This document shows positions 1 to 13,397 of a stretch of DNA of 64,000 nt, piece after piece; within the stretch, counting starts at the first letter, position 1; each line of letters begins with the position of its first letter. The stretch comes from Bigelowiella natans CCMP2755 (taxonomy: Eukaryota > Cercozoa > Chlorarachniophyceae). Location: NCBI GenBank assembly GCA_000320545.1, contig ADNK01001985.1, forward strand, positions 7,501 through 71,500. The letters are read 5' to 3'. The notes beneath the pieces are model-generated. The model worked only from the letters and a program-made list of their open reading frames with translations. It was not told the DNA's origin and did no database searches. Position numbers and translations under genes: made by a program.

Positions 1-346
1 CTCCTCCTCCTCTCACACTCCGCCAATTCCGCCGTTCCCATCCACATCAGATCAATTATCGTAGTTGGGCACTCACATTTCTTCCGAGTGCTCATAGGTG
101 AGTACGACAACAGACTAATGATTACAACAATAATCCAAAATTCGTATATTCATATAAAGAGAGTCTATTATCTGAAGAATTCAAGGCACGTTCACCAAAA
201 CTAGCGGTACCGTTGTAGTAATAGTAGTAGTAGTAGTAGTAGTAGCAGCAGATTCTGCTGCATGTATGCACACCTGCTGTCTCGATAACCTTCATAAAAT
301 ATTTGAATTGTTTTCAATTTGCAAGATGCTGTACGCTATAGTGTTG

Positions 347-387
<41 letters not shown>

Positions 388-1481
388 TGTACTTGTGCAC
401 GCCATGATACTGTTTCTCCTATAGGAGGACCTTGTACATTCGAAGCTCGATCATTGCGCCATCGCCGCTACAGTCTTTGACTTTGGAGAGGTACAAATAA
501 AATGGCAAGCTGTTATTATTGGTGTCGTGTTTTCCACATGGATAGAGTGGTGATAAGAAGGCTGCTAATGATGTGTTGTTGCAATCATCCTCATCTAGGA
601 CGAAATCGAAACTCCTAAGATAGAAGATTTCAGGTTGTAATGAGCAGCCAGATACTACTACTCCAAAATATCATTGGATTTCCCGATTATTTAAACTCTT
701 TTCGTCGTCTTCTCTCGAACAAAAATACTTCTCCAGCATCACCAACATTTTTGCGATGAGTTCTTTTAAATTTATGCTGAAGGGCTGCACTGCACCTTAC
801 AACGCGCCACACCCACGCCGTAAGATGAGCACGATTTTTCTCAAATGTACACGGCAACTGTAAATAGAATGAAGCATCGAATATAAATGTTATGACACCC
901 TCCAGATTTCTGTTCAAGAGAGGCAAACTACTGCATGACAAGAAACAGCAAAAAGGTGCGTGTTTGTGGGGGGGGGGGGTTCGGGATATTTCATTATTGA
1001 GGAAATTCTCGCATTGTTTTTGCATCGATCCCTGCTAGATCCCTTCCCATAGGTTAAAATATATTCATAAATATTTGTATGTGTGTATATTTGTATGTGT
1101 GTGTGTGTGCACTTCTGTGTTTGTGTGTGCTAACCTTAAATATTGTTCAAAAATAGACAAAGATAGCTCAAAGGGAGGCAACAAGAAGTCTAATTTGAAA
1201 CGGGTGCAGCATATGTACAGCTAGCGTGTGTAGAAAGAGGGAGGGAGAGAGCGCGCGTGAGAGAGAGAGAGACTGAAAGGGTGAATAAAATTAGTCTGCC
1301 ATTCTACATTCCATATGGTGATAAACAGAAGTAGGAGTTAATTTGACTTGTTTGATTTTCTTGCGCTGATACACGTATCATGTTGCAGGTTCCTTGGAAA
1401 GAATGGCACGAGGCGGTGTTAGAGTGCCACCAAGATGATGCTGAATTAGTGTATGGACTGGAAGAGAAAAGCAATCAGTAG
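1..1481 (+). CDS. Histidine phosphatase (phosphoglycerate mutase-like), 3' end
   Basis: This is the last part of a gene whose start lies left of the window. Exon 1 (up to about 105) encodes VVGHSHFFRVLIG, which resembles the second catalytic-His block of histidine-phosphatase proteins, and is followed by GTGAGT. Exon 425-490 encodes a segment ending TVFDFGE. Exon 1389-1481 encodes VPWKEWHEAVLE and ends at TAG; exons 2 and 3 join in phase 0. The exon 1 to exon 2 junction does not keep phase (exon 1 ends in phase 1, exon 2 starts in phase 0), so a small exon may have been missed between 106 and 424. Substrate is unknown: the family includes phosphatases and mutases acting on many phospho-compounds. 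The long intron 491-1388 holds GT and GA microsatellites. Confidence 0.55.
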
Positions 1482-1750
1482 TAGTACGTATCTTCGCCGC
1501 AGGTACGGAGATCACCAGTACTTTACTTTGATGGTACTGCTATGATGCTGTCGTTGGTATCTGGTTTTCAACTTACATGATACGACGATATTCAAAACAA
1601 CAAGGCTAATGCCCCAACTTTCTATACTACGGCAGCAAAGTATATATGCGCTGAGAGTGTTATATGCATCGTGCCGCGCGTCATGTTTTTGCTTGACGAC
1701 CGCACTACGCGCTCAGCAATATCGCATCGCATACGCGCACGCCCATGGAT

Positions 1751-1794
<44 letters not shown>

Positions 1795-2237
1795 GTTGTG
1801 ACTAATCGCGTTGCTTGCGTTAGTCTAGTTAGTAGTGTTTGTTCCGTGCTAGCGTGGGTTGCGCCCACCTATAGCCACTGGACGTTAGTATCGGCCACGT
1901 CCGCCAAACATGGCAGATCGAAGCTTCAAGTCGCCGCACACGCTGCACGTGGCGGACACACGACTGGCTCTGTGCAGCTACATTGGGACGATGAGAATTG
2001 AAATTAAATGTCACACCCATTACATCCGTCTCATGAGGTGCAAAAGTGTTACACGTACCATGGCTGCAATAACCGCAAGCTCAAGCGGTCTCGCTTGCCA
2101 TGCATGCAGTCATCCGCAACGCCTACAAGTAGACGGCTGTATAGCTGCCCGCCGGTGCTGTTCGATTCGTCATGCACTACATGTATCCCTTATTTATTCT
2201 TTATTTCAGTGTAAATAGAAATTCAAACTTTAGTTGA

Positions 2238-2285
<48 letters not shown>

Positions 2286-2577
2286 CGTTACAGTCAAGCG
2301 AGTAAACAAAGAAAAACAATGGGAGGTGATTGAAAGATTGATTGCAACACTTAAGTGTGTGTGTGTCTAGGTTACGGCCCACTTTTGTGATCAAGGATAC
2401 ACATTTTTATAACGGAAGAAGTCTTGATTTATCTAAAGGGGTCTGCTAGATAGATTTTGAATAAAAAAGGCCGAAAGATGAAGGGGGCGTAAACTTTTGA
2501 GAATAATCAGAGACAGAATGACGAACACTTTTGAGAATAATCAGGGACAGAATGCGCGATACCAAAACGCACGGGTA
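1482..2577. other. Intergenic stretch with microsatellites
   Basis: No gene is supported here. It contains a (GT)n run at about 1753-1791, an (AT)n run at about 2239-2284 and a direct tandem duplication of about 28 bp (2493-2520 and about 2526-2554). The frames between 1750 and 2220 are short, Cys/His-rich and overlap on both strands, which looks like read-through of non-coding sequence. Confidence 0.5.
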
Positions 2578-3386
2578 CTAGCTAGTGGCTCCTTTTGAAT
2601 ACACATTGAAATTTTTGGTGTTTAAATCTTGAGGCAGGCAACACACACTTGCAAAATGAAATTGATTTTCGTTGTGGTTCTTCACATTTTCTTCCTCAAC
2701 AACGAAATCACGAGGAGGAGGAGCGCACGCCAGTCCATCAAGGGAGAAAACTCCTAGTTCTTGGTCAGTTTTTGGTGTCGTCGTAGAAATGATGTCTTTG
2801 AATCTTAAACTCTTCATTTATATGTCAACAGCAAGATTTTTGTATTCGCTGTACTTTCTAGGAGAAGAATTCGGTGCTTGGTGGTTCCTGCACATTAGTA
2901 GCATAAAATTTCAATGGAAAACCACACACACACACACACACACATATTTGCTGCCCGTGTCGTGTATTTTTGATGAGGACGAAACAAATTCGAAATCCAT
3001 GTTATCCTCTAATAATTACTTTGAAAAGTAGAATTTGGACAATTTGAATAGCGAGGCCCCACGAACGCCGCACCCCTGGAACACGTACGCAAAACGTTAG
3101 GGCAAGAAAGAGTGTGATGCTTTTTGTCGTTGTCTTACACATGCTCAGATAAGATGAAGCGTTCAAAATAGACTAAACATTGTTCTCTTGGAAAAAATGT
3201 GTGAATAACTCTCGTTGTTCTCTCATCACTTGATGCTTTTTGCACATGTTTTTCAATCATTACGGAGGTAGTCCTGTCCGACACCGTACGGACCGTGCGA
3301 CGTGTGTTCTGCTCAGACTGGAAGAGACGGTGTAGTTTACTGGCAAGATCAGATGAGCTCATAGATGTTTTCGAAGTAGAAGACAT
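2578..3386 (-). CDS. Possible small two-exon gene, unknown function
   Basis: I do not recognise the product. A frame opening with ATG at 3386 reads MSSTSKTSMSSSDLASKL and is Ser/Thr- and Arg-rich. A second frame nearer the 3' side contains TTTPKTDQELGVFSLDG and ends at 2578. They can be joined in phase 0 if a GTAATG donor inside the first frame is paired with an AG just upstream of the second, giving a protein of roughly 115 aa. Both pieces are soluble-looking, without membrane segments. Each could instead be an unrelated open frame; only transcript data or a homologue would decide. Confidence 0.3.
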
Positions 3387-3625
3387 ATTGTTTTTTTCTA
3401 GGGTCCTTCGTTCGGGTGTTGTGTTTGTGGTCGGCGGAACGACGCGGCACCGGGAGGAAAACTAGATGCAGAAGAACACCCCAGGATGTATCACCCAACA
3501 GCGATTACAGTGTGATCATGGGATGCGACTAAGAAATGTCCTCCACCTTCATCCAAAAGGACGAACAAGTGTGAAACAAACGAAGACATCCGTGTCTTGA
3601 AGCTCAGGAAGGCGCGACGTCTCCA

Positions 3626-4159
3626 ATGTGGCGACATTCGTCTCAGGACATTTCCCATTGTTTTTGGTTCAAAACGTGTTGTCGCAGAATGCTGCTACCC
3701 TTCCACTTTTGCAGATTCACCCAAGAAACGCTTGTGAGCACAGGTGTGCAAGCACATGCTTCTGTTTTTGCATCAATGCTTTGTTTTCACAGAGTTCAAT
3801 GTTCAATGTTCCACGCATGTTGTTGCACATGGGAAGATTTGGAGGACACTTTCAACTCCGAGGTTCCAATTTCGACCCTTTCCTTTGGACGGCTAGCCGG
3901 CGTTCTGGCGAGACGACTCACCACGTCCTTGCTGGCTTGCTGCAGAAGTGTGAAGCGCATTCGGCCTCCGAAGGAATCGGATTTGAAACTGTCAGCCCTC
4001 AAACAACGAAAGAAATCAAAAAAAGTGTGGGGAGATATCGGTGAATTTTTTGAAAGTGTTGCTGGGTTCAGGAATCGTTTCAATCACGACAAATCCGCCA
4101 ATCAGACTGAAGCCGTGCCAACGGTGCGTGGAAAGTTGTGTGTGGAGTTTCTCCAATGA
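3626..4159 (+). CDS. Anonymous open reading frame (up to 177 aa)
   Basis: Two overlapping + strand frames are open here. The 177-aa frame starts at 3626 and ends in a Lys-rich, soluble-looking tail (about residues 110-177, including KKSKKVWGDIGEFFE). The second frame starts at 3628, is 138 aa, and also has plausible composition. A - strand frame overlaps as well (3796-4083). No domain is recognised. Flanking DNA is richer in GC and in TGCA-type words than the gene-dense part of the window, so this may be a remnant of a repeated or mobile element rather than a host gene. Confidence 0.25.
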   Translation: MWRHSSQDISHCFWFKTCCRRMLLPFHFCRFTQETLVSTGVQAHASVFASMLCFHRVQCSMFHACCCTWEDLEDTFNSEVPISTLSFGRLAGVLARRLTTSLLACCRSVKRIRPPKESDLKLSALKQRKKSKKVWGDIGEFFESVAGFRNRFNHDKSANQTEAVPTVRGKLCVEFLQ

Positions 4160-6139
4160 AGTGATGCAAGCATGATTCGCAACGACGCGTCACCCATCAG
4201 CAATCCAAGTTCGATGCGCAAATTGCCAGGTCACAGAAAATCAAACCAGTGCGAGCGTGTGACGTGACACGATGTTTTTTTGCCGGTCTCCCACTTGCCA
4301 GCGTTTGTCAGGTCATTGCCTGCACACAACCTAGCTGGAAACGTTTGACACACGTTCATGGTCGACAATTGCGTTTTGTTGCCGATCCGGCGGTCAGCTT
4401 GCAGCAGCACAGCCAGACAGGCTAGCAGGCCACGAGCCCCCTGCGCACAATTGCACGCACACACCAGCACGCTGGCGTGCGTGTCGCATCGCTCATCATT
4501 GGAAATGCAAGCAGTTGCCAGCTCAGGTGCAACAAGAAAAAGTGCACACGATGATCATGCGAGGCAACTGCTAGCTAGCTAGCTGCAGGAGCCGCACATC
4601 GGTGCAAACCGCCAAGGTGTGCTGATGTTTCGGTCGCCTGCTCGGAACGCGTGTGCGAAATGCATCGCACATCGTTGCATGAATATGTTTTATTTTGCAT
4701 CTACTAGCTACATGTTATTCATTAGCATCGTGCATGCAAGCTGTGCATGCGCGCGCACATGGCTAAGCCACACGCATGTGCGACTACTAGGCACTGCATG
4801 CACACAGTTGTGCGCCGCTCATGTTGCGCGGCGCGCCTATGTGCACATAGTTTGCAGCGTATATCACATAGTTGAATATATTTTGTTTTTGCCACGTTGT
4901 TCCATGTGTGAATGTGTAGCACAAGCTCTAGAAGCTGCATAGCACGCGCACATAGCTGAGCCAAACGTGGGGGCTAGGCGCTGCATGCGTGTGCAGTTGG
5001 CTACTCGGCGCGCCTGTGCATTGTTGAACACATTGTAAATTACAAGCAACATACTTGTCCAGATACTCACATTGTGACTTACAATATTTCGATCATGTTG
5101 CCAAGGGCACCGCAGTGAAGTTGGAACAAGCACGCAACAAACCAGTGACTGCGCACGAGCAGTGCCAGAGTGGCACGCAGGAAGAATCAGAGAAGGCGCC
5201 GCGTGAAAACGTGCACACGATGTGGAAACCTGATTGGCACAGCGTGTTTGCAAACGCATTCAATGACGATGAGACAATCTCGTGACAGACACAGCAATGC
5301 TGGAACAGCGCTCAACACACCTGCGATGTGTGTTGCACACTGGCGTCATCCCCAAGTGAACGTTTGTTCGGAAAAAACACAAGTGTGCACTGTTTGGCGC
5401 ACTCAGCACAATCACAAACACCAAGTGTGTCTCTGGGTTTTGTCAAAATTGACCTCTTCGCAAGTGACTTTGGTGTTCGTTGCAATTGCGCCAGATTGGG
5501 CCCTCACTGAACAATCGTGTGTGCCACTTTTTTCGACTTGGAAACCACTCGCAGAACGCGTGAGTTGTCCAGTTGTGGCAAAGGTGCTTTTTGGACGACC
5601 CGCGTCGATGTGTGTGCATGTGACATCATGTGGAAACCCCCATGCCACGCATGCAACATGCACACCTTTGCATGCCAACGCGCACGCACACAATCAGGCC
5701 CACGTGTGCCCACAAACTCATGCAGAAAAGAAACCATGATGAATGCTAAACATGTGCATGCCACCTGATGTGCACATGACTTGGAAAGCCTGTCGCACTG
5801 CCCAAGGCAAATGCGCGCAAGTGTGCATGCATTGCACATGCAAACGTGTGCACCCAACATGCCAGCATGCTGCTACCAAAACTGAACTAGAACAAAACTA
5901 CATGCCTAGCATGCAGTGCGTGTGTTGCACACACGCACAGTCTGGCAGTGCGAAACGTTGACACACGTGGGACTCACTGCACACGTGAAACACGCTAGCT
6001 CGGCAATGGTTGACACAACCCTCTCAGCTCTTCTGTTGGCCTCTCTTTGCAGCGAGGATGTTGAGTTCCATGGAATCCCAACGCATTTTCACCCTGCGAC
6101 AAGCTGTGAAAAGTTGTTGTCGTTGTTGTTGCCATCCCA
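4160..6139. other. Palindrome-rich intergenic island
   Basis: This stretch is saturated with TGCATGC, GCGCGC, CTAGCTAG and CACGTG-like words, and with frames rich in Cys, His and Ala on both strands, so I do not call genes from those frames. A degenerate tandem pair sits at about 4750-4870 and 4938-5045. Both copies share CGCGCACAT, a GCACTGCATG-like block and CGGCGCGCCT in the same order. Confidence 0.5.
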
Positions 6140-6448
6140 TCATCGCATCTCTGAGCATTGTCTGGAGCACAGCTTGCACACAACCTCCGAGCCTTTCGTT
6201 GGGCCTCTACCCACCTCCCTGACGTGAGAACTTGGTCGCTTCACTTTTCCCAAAAGCAGGTTGGGTTCATTCCCTTCAGGTACGCTACAATTCACGCGAA
6301 AGATGGAAAAATTGCAGTCAAATTCTGTCCTGAGTAGACCTGGTTCCTCAGCATAAAGACTTTCATGCACTGTGAAAGAAGTATCTACAACCACCATGGG
6401 GACAAAGAGCGCAGGGTTTCGTAATGCATTCCTAGCCTTCATTCTCAC
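6140..6448 (-). CDS. Possible exon or gene fragment, unknown
   Basis: A 102-aa - strand frame from an ATG at 6448 contains NPALFVPMVVVDTSF and a hydrophilic C-terminal half, with amino-acid use closer to real protein than the Cys/His-rich frames around it. I see no domain. A separate - strand frame upstream (6459-6653) could be another exon, but it is largely made of a translated CAT repeat. It may be a decayed gene or a transposon fragment. Confidence 0.2.
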   Translation of the reverse strand: MRMKARNALRNPALFVPMVVVDTSFTVHESLYAEEPGLLRTEFDCNFSIFRVNCSVPEGNEPNLLLGKVKRPSSHVREVGRGPTKGSEVVCKLCSRQCSEMR

Positions 6449-6661
6449 AGCAATGCAATTACGTTTGAGGACGTCGAATCAGGGAGGCATAGACCATGGT
6501 TAATGATGATGATGATGATGATGATTGATGATGATAATGATGATAGGTAATATTACAGCCAGCAGGTTCCTGATCATGTGTCGGTCTGAAAAATAACATC
6601 AGGACATATTCGAAATCGGGTCTCAAAGCAGCACCGTGCATCATGTTCCACATGCAGAAGA

Positions 6662-8071
6662 ATGTTGTTTATTCTCTCTGCCCTGTGCTATGGACCCGCC
6701 CTCTCTTCCGCAAGGGCTCCTTCGTTCCAACCAATATCATCATTTAATCAATCATGGTTGTGGCACTACTACAGCAGCAGTAGCAGCTTCCTCAGCCCCA
6801 GCTTATCATCCACCCTTCGTTCCAAGGATCATCCTATTGACTATAGTGCAAAAAGAGGAGGAGGAAGAGAAGTAGGAGGAGTTGGCGGAGGGGAGGCTTT
6901 CGTTCATACTGCAAACACGTCGTATCAAAGTAGAAGCGAAGGAAATACACCAATGAAAAGGGAGAGGTAAAAACTGAGTTAGTGAAATGCCAACATCTTG
7001 TGCCCAAACAATCTATTCAATCAACCTAACCCAGTAGCAGCCACTTTCAGCATTTAGCAATACATAGTCATGCCATTTCGAACATCATCGTTCAGTGTTG
7101 GGGGAGGAGGAGGAGAAGGACAAATTTTAAGACTTGAAGACGATAACAGGCACAAAGAAGGGAAAGGGGAGAGAAAAAGGCAGCCCTGTAAGCAACCTAT
7201 TAGTCAACACATATACCACAAGTAGATGCGTGGTGTTGTTATATGTGTATATATGTGTTTGGGGGCATTTCTACCTGCCTGTGAGTGTGTTTGTGTGTGT
7301 CAGCGGTTAGTCCCTCCAATTCAATGCTTTCTGCTGCTAGTAGTACTTTCTACGGCTGCTAATCGTTTTTGTATTCAAAACCTCCTCAACAAAAACCTTC
7401 TTCAAAATGAATTATCACTATTATGAGCCAACTCTTTTCCTGTCGCATATAGCCGCGTCCTCCTTCTCCACACATGAAGAAAGACAAGGTAGCAGCGATA
7501 AAGATGGTCTAAATACTGACGAAAAGGTATGTGATGAAGGGGCACAAGTAAATATACATTTGTGCATGGGTCGAAGAGAAAGAGAGAGAGAGAGAGAAAC
7601 GGAGAGGGGGAAAGAGGAAAGGTGGCAGAAATAGCCGCAATGGATGGATAGGCACTGTTGTTGGTTCGAAATCATAGACACGATGAGTTCTTCTTGTTTA
7701 TTTGAATCAGATACGGGCGATGTTCCACCACTTTGATAATGATAGAAGCGGGACGCTGAATGAAGAAGAAATCGAGGCTTTTCTAATGCAAACGCACGCA
7801 TCTTCCAGGATCCAAAGTCAAGAAATAATACCGACAAAAGCAACACCAGAGACAGAGAACAATAGCAGCAGAGAGGACAGCGACAACGATGCAGGGAGAA
7901 AAGAAGAAGAAGACATTAAAAAGATGAAGGGGAGAGGAATAACCTGCCAAATATTTCGGAGCTGGTACTCTAACGACGACGCTAACAGGGATGAGGAGGA
8001 GGTGGTGGAGGAGGAGGAGGAGAAGGCTGAGGAAGAGTATCAGACAGCAGCACCTGCAAGTGAGAAATGGA

Positions 8072-8117
<46 letters not shown>

Positions 8118-8431
8118 GGAAATATGACTTGCTGCTGCAAGACAAACAGCATCTGGTGGGCCTAACTGCAGCACCATCACTCAATTGATACTTGTGCCAT
8201 GTAGTATTTACTACATTTGGATGATGATAATAACGATGAAAATGACGATGATGATGATGATGATGATTATGATGGCAGGGCGGTATCGTCAATCGCATCT
8301 CTCTCGTCAGTGGAGGACTTTAGGAGATAAACTGAACCGTGAATACCCCTTTGGTGTGAAGTTGCTCTCCCGTAACGAGATACTGCATCGGATCGTCGAC
8401 TTCTTCGATGTAGACTGCAATGGGGTAGTAT

Positions 8432-8462
<31 letters not shown>

Positions 8463-9170
8463 ATCTTTACCTCGCGTATCTCCCACCGTCATCATTCTCC
8501 GACATGTTATCGATTCGTTTGTTGTTGAGTACATAATGGATGGATGGTAGGTGCTAAGTGAGGAGGAAATGAATCATCTTATCATCCAAACAGCCCCAGA
8601 GCAAGCGAAAGCAAAAAAGATCAAGCACTATGGGTAGTAGTAATAGTTCTTACGTTTTAATGCGCTGCTGCTGCTACTGCTGCTGCTACTGATGACGACG
8701 ATGAAGATAATGATGATGACAATGTCGATTGGGAGAGTGATAATGAGTTTCGTCGGCATTATAATGTGCCATCTTCATTATCATCCATGCCGTCATCACC
8801 ATCATCATCGTTATCAGTATATTATGCGTGTTTTGTTACTAATCATCCTTTCCCCCTCCCCCCCCCCCCCCCCCCTCTCTCTCTCTCTCTCTTATTAACT
8901 TTCACCAGTTCTCTGCGGCGTGCAAGTCAGGATGTTGCTCCACCAAGGCCTCCACCTCGGTCCTCATCAGCATCATCTTCATCATTATCATCGTCGTCAT
9001 CCTCGAAATCGAAATCTTCCATCAGCAGCCAACATTCGAAGCAGGAGAAAGCGATGACTAACAACAACGATGAAGCGATGATGGGGGGCATTACAGCAAG
9101 AGGACTAGATATGTTATATAAAAAGAAATACGGCAGTTTACCCAAAGATTGGGAGGTGGATAAATCACAC

Positions 9171-9202
<32 letters not shown>

Positions 9203-9271
9203 CAGTCACTATTGACCGCACCAGAATCAACAAATTACAACAAGCATCATCGTGATGGCTGGGACCACATC

Positions 9272-9314
<43 letters not shown>

Positions 9315-10269
9315 ATATATATTCGGCTAACGAACAACACCAAATTACACGTTGCTGTTGTTGTCGTTGCTGCTGCTGCTGCTGCTGCTGCTTGTATCTC
9401 GCATTATCTTGTAGTACACACCTGCTGCTACTACAACTACTGCTACTGCTGTCATAGTGGAAAAGCAAGAATAAAGAGAGCGCAACTCGGGGAAATGATA
9501 ATAATGATAATAATAATAATATCAGTAAGCAATGATAACAATATATCACCTATTTCCCGGTTTCTTTCTCTTCCTGCTGCTCCTCTCCCTTTTCTCATCC
9601 TGGTATTTGCAAGATTCTGGTCGAAAGATTGCCTACGATTGCCGTTGGAATCGGAGGCATCGCCCTCAGGTATTTCTAGTACTAGTAGTGGCAGTAGCAT
9701 TCAGTAGTAGTAGTAGTAGTAGTAGCTGTGTTGTTGTTGTTGTTGTTGTCGTTGTCATGATAGGAAGGATTATTGCATTTTTCAAGTTTTTTTATTATTC
9801 GTAAGTAGGGTGATAATGATAGCATGTGAATCTCATATACTGTTGCTAATAGTTTTGTGCTCTCCTCCTCCTCCTCCTCTTCCTCCTCCCCCCTCATTAT
9901 CAACACCATCATAATCCCTGTTATCATCATCAATACGAATTGTTCTTCTATCTTCCCTCTTTTTCCTCACCTACTACTCGAAGGCCATATGCGCTGATGT
10001 TGGATCATGATGATAGTAGAGGAGAGGGAGGAAGAGAACAAGATGAAACAACATCATCATCATCATCATCATCATCATCGTCGTCGTCTGGGGGGGGGAG
10101 GAGAAGAAGTGGTAGAAGATCGTCTCCCGATTATAATGTGTACTACTCTTCGCCACGAAAGCGGTTACTGCCCTTCCTTCGTTCCATGATACTTGAGAAG
10201 TCTCTTGCCGTCCTTATCAAAGCTCTCGGCATTATTCCTCCTCATACCAGCGCTAATCCAAATACTGCA

Positions 10270-10300
<31 letters not shown>

Positions 10301-10632
10301 CTTCTTCTTCTTCTTCTTCTACGACAACAATGCCATCATCATCGCTGCCTCTGCTAGTGAACGCTGGGAAAATTGGTTGGCGAAAGTTGCACGAATTTGC
10401 GCAGTCTTCTACGGCTGAGGACGAGATCACGCTCTCTCATGAGGAGGTAGTTGTTGATAGAGGGGGGGGGGGAGCGTAATAAGAAAGAAAAGGAAGAAGA
10501 GATGAGGAATGAGAGAGTAACTGAGTGGCAAATGCGTCATGGTGCTCAAGAGTTGAAAGCATCTTATTAAGAGACGTTGTAAAAATGATAAACGGTACAT
10601 ACACTACTTGGTCGAAAAAGAGGAGTACTGAG

Positions 10633-10663
<31 letters not shown>

Positions 10664-11004
10664 AAAAAGGTTACACTTTCTTTCTAATCCACTAGATTGA
10701 AGCTGGACTTCGACGGAATCTGCACGTTTCACAGGTGCTGTTGATTGCTCTCTGACTCTCATCCTTGTCCTTCTCCTGATCCTTACCCCTCCCCCCCTTC
10801 TCATAATTGTATGCTGATGTTGTTGGCTATATGACCCGGTGTTGGTTGAAGTGTTATGGCTATCTATATTGAATAAGGGTGTATTTATTTATGCCGTACA
10901 TTTGATAACCTTTCTGACTTCTTGATTAGCTCCATCGAATGGTTCATGTGTACGACATCGATGGGAACGGATGCTATTCAATGGGAGAGATCTTGGAGGT
11001 GTAC

Positions 11005-11048
<44 letters not shown>

Positions 11049-11308
11049 AAGTGCATTGGTGGTACAGATACTACCGCTACATCCCCATGATCGGTGATGG
11101 TGAAACAACTGTTTTGGATTTGTTGCTGGCGGTGGTGGTGGTGGTGTCGAGCAGGTCCCTGGAGACTCACTACTGTGGCGATTTCTCAACGACACCCATA
11201 GAATAGAGCAACGGCTTAGTGAGATCAAGAAAATGGGAGGGGGGGAGAGTACTACTACGACATCATCAATTGTGTCAAATGTTTCCTCCACCGCTGCTGG
11301 TGCTACTA

Positions 11309-11340
<32 letters not shown>

Positions 11341-12751
11341 TCTGGAAAGCACGGCAGCAACAACGATGGCAATCGCGCCTACAAAGATGATGATAATCAC
11401 TCTGCTGAGGGGCACAACATGAGGGGAGAGCATCACGAGGAAGAAGGGGGCTGGGCAGCATTGAAGAATCATTCCAATGATGATGATAATGATAATGATC
11501 GTGATGGTGCTGCTACTGCTGCTGTGACGAAATGTGTAGAGGGAACAAACATCACTTCTCCTTCATTTCTATCCCAAGCTCTTACATGGGAGACGCAAAA
11601 AGTCATCATCGCCGATCTTGACCAAAACATGGATGGCAAAGTTGCGTATGAGGAGTTTCTAGACTCTTCAGAATGGCAGTACAGCTATTATGATGACGTG
11701 ATGAATCTCAAGGAGCCGGTGAGGCCTCCATTTCTGCGTGAGGCACTACGGACTCTTGAGCAATTTCAAGTGTTTAGATGTGGACGAGGGGGGCGGGAGG
11801 ATCTCCAAGATGAAGCCCATAAGTGCAGCAGCAGCAGCAGCCGTAGCAGTTGCAGTGTTGGAGATGGTGATGATGATGATGATGATGATGACGCTGAGCC
11901 TGTTCCCTCCTCCTCCTCATCCTCCTCCTCATCCTCCTTCTCTTCATCATCGTCGTTACCATTATCATTCCCAAGAATCATACATCAAACCTGGAAAACA
12001 GCAGACAAGATCCCGAAAAGTGTAGCAGGTTGGATGCATTCTTGGCCGAAGAAGAACCCCACATGGCGGTATACAAGTAGTTTTTGTAGTAATAGTGGTA
12101 GAACTAGTAGGTCTAGTTGCTGCTGCTGTTGTTGTTGTTGTTGTTGTGTTGTGGTGCTGGTTGCGGGTAGATGCTGTTGGTGTTGGGATACAGCTCATTA
12201 TTCTCCTCACACATGCGTAGCTAGTGCTGAAGAATTCCTTCGTGCTTGCCGTTTCGACACCCTGCTAGTATGCGCGCGCAGATATAACACACACACACAC
12301 GCGCGCGCGCGCACAATTCAAACCACAAGCTCCCAATACTACCACAACATCTCCTACTGCTGCTTCTGCTCCCATGTTGGCACAGGCACGTATTTTGGAG
12401 TGATTCAGATAATCGCCTCCTGGTACAGCAACATCTGGGCATGCTGCTACCTTTCTTCGATGCTCTCAAGCCAGTGGAGCAAGCAGATGTAGCACGCTAT
12501 CTCTACTTGTATTACTTTGGAGGTGTATATGCTGACTTGGACTTTGAGGCACTCCAGAGCATGGACGCCATTCGCAAGCATCTGGAGAGGATAGGTCGTC
12601 ATCGTCGTCTTTGTCAGTGGTGATAGTGATGGTTGTGGTAGATGGTGGTATTGGCGGCGTGTTCTTTAAGGAAACTAAGAGCCTTACATGTCAACCATGT
12701 GCGCCTTGAAAATATTATCTTATATTGTATTAATTGTGTGAATGTGTGTGA

Positions 12752-12788
<37 letters not shown>

Positions 12789-13361
12789 CTTCGGTGTTGA
12801 TTGTTGTGTTGTGTTGTGTTGTATTGTGTTGTTGGTCGTCGTAAGGAGCCGTCGGGTTCGTTGGAGAAGAACCTCGTGCCCACACAAGACTCTTGGAACA
12901 TAGGAAGGGCCTTTTACTGAGCAATGCTATCTTAGCATCTCCTGGGGGTCATCCGTTTTGGCTTGCTCTTGTTGCGCACATCATGCTCGCCTTGGCCAAT
13001 GGAGATAGAGGCGATCCAGTGTCCTCCACAGGACCTCGCATTCTCACGAAAGTCTACAAGTAATGATTGTGATGATGAGGATGATGATGATGATGATGAT
13101 GATGATAGTGCTGCTGACGGTAATACCTGAATGTCAAAGAGCAAGAAGAGGATGAATTATAGTGTGATTATAGGCTATTATTGCCATCATCGTTTGTGCA
13201 ATGTTTAGTGAGGTACTGATGTTGAACCCCGTTGATTTTGGAAGGAAATACTTTTGCCTGGACAACAGCTACTCAAATCGCCTATTCAATTCGACGATTT
13301 TAGACACAAATGTGGCAGTAGCACCTATCATGAGTAAATCGGTGGGAAAAGGGAAGAGTGG

Positions 13362-13397
<36 letters not shown>

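Noticed and set aside
4231-5961. Many Cys/His/Ala-rich frames of 70-190 codons
   Set aside because: They overlap on both strands and reflect TGCA-type words; none shows a domain, splice support or normal amino-acid use.
7783-8298. Long minus-strand frame rich in His, Ser and Leu
   Set aside because: It is the antisense shadow of EF-hand exons plus GAT, GGA and GA repeats; the plus-strand frame has splice signals and EF-hand motifs.
8185-8300. Met-rich frame made of ATG codons
   Set aside because: Translated GAT repeat in an intron; only the part after the AG at 8278 is coding.
9018-9446. Ser/Thr/Tyr/Ile-rich frames on both strands
   Set aside because: Produced by AGT, AT and GCT repeats within an intron; no conserved residues.
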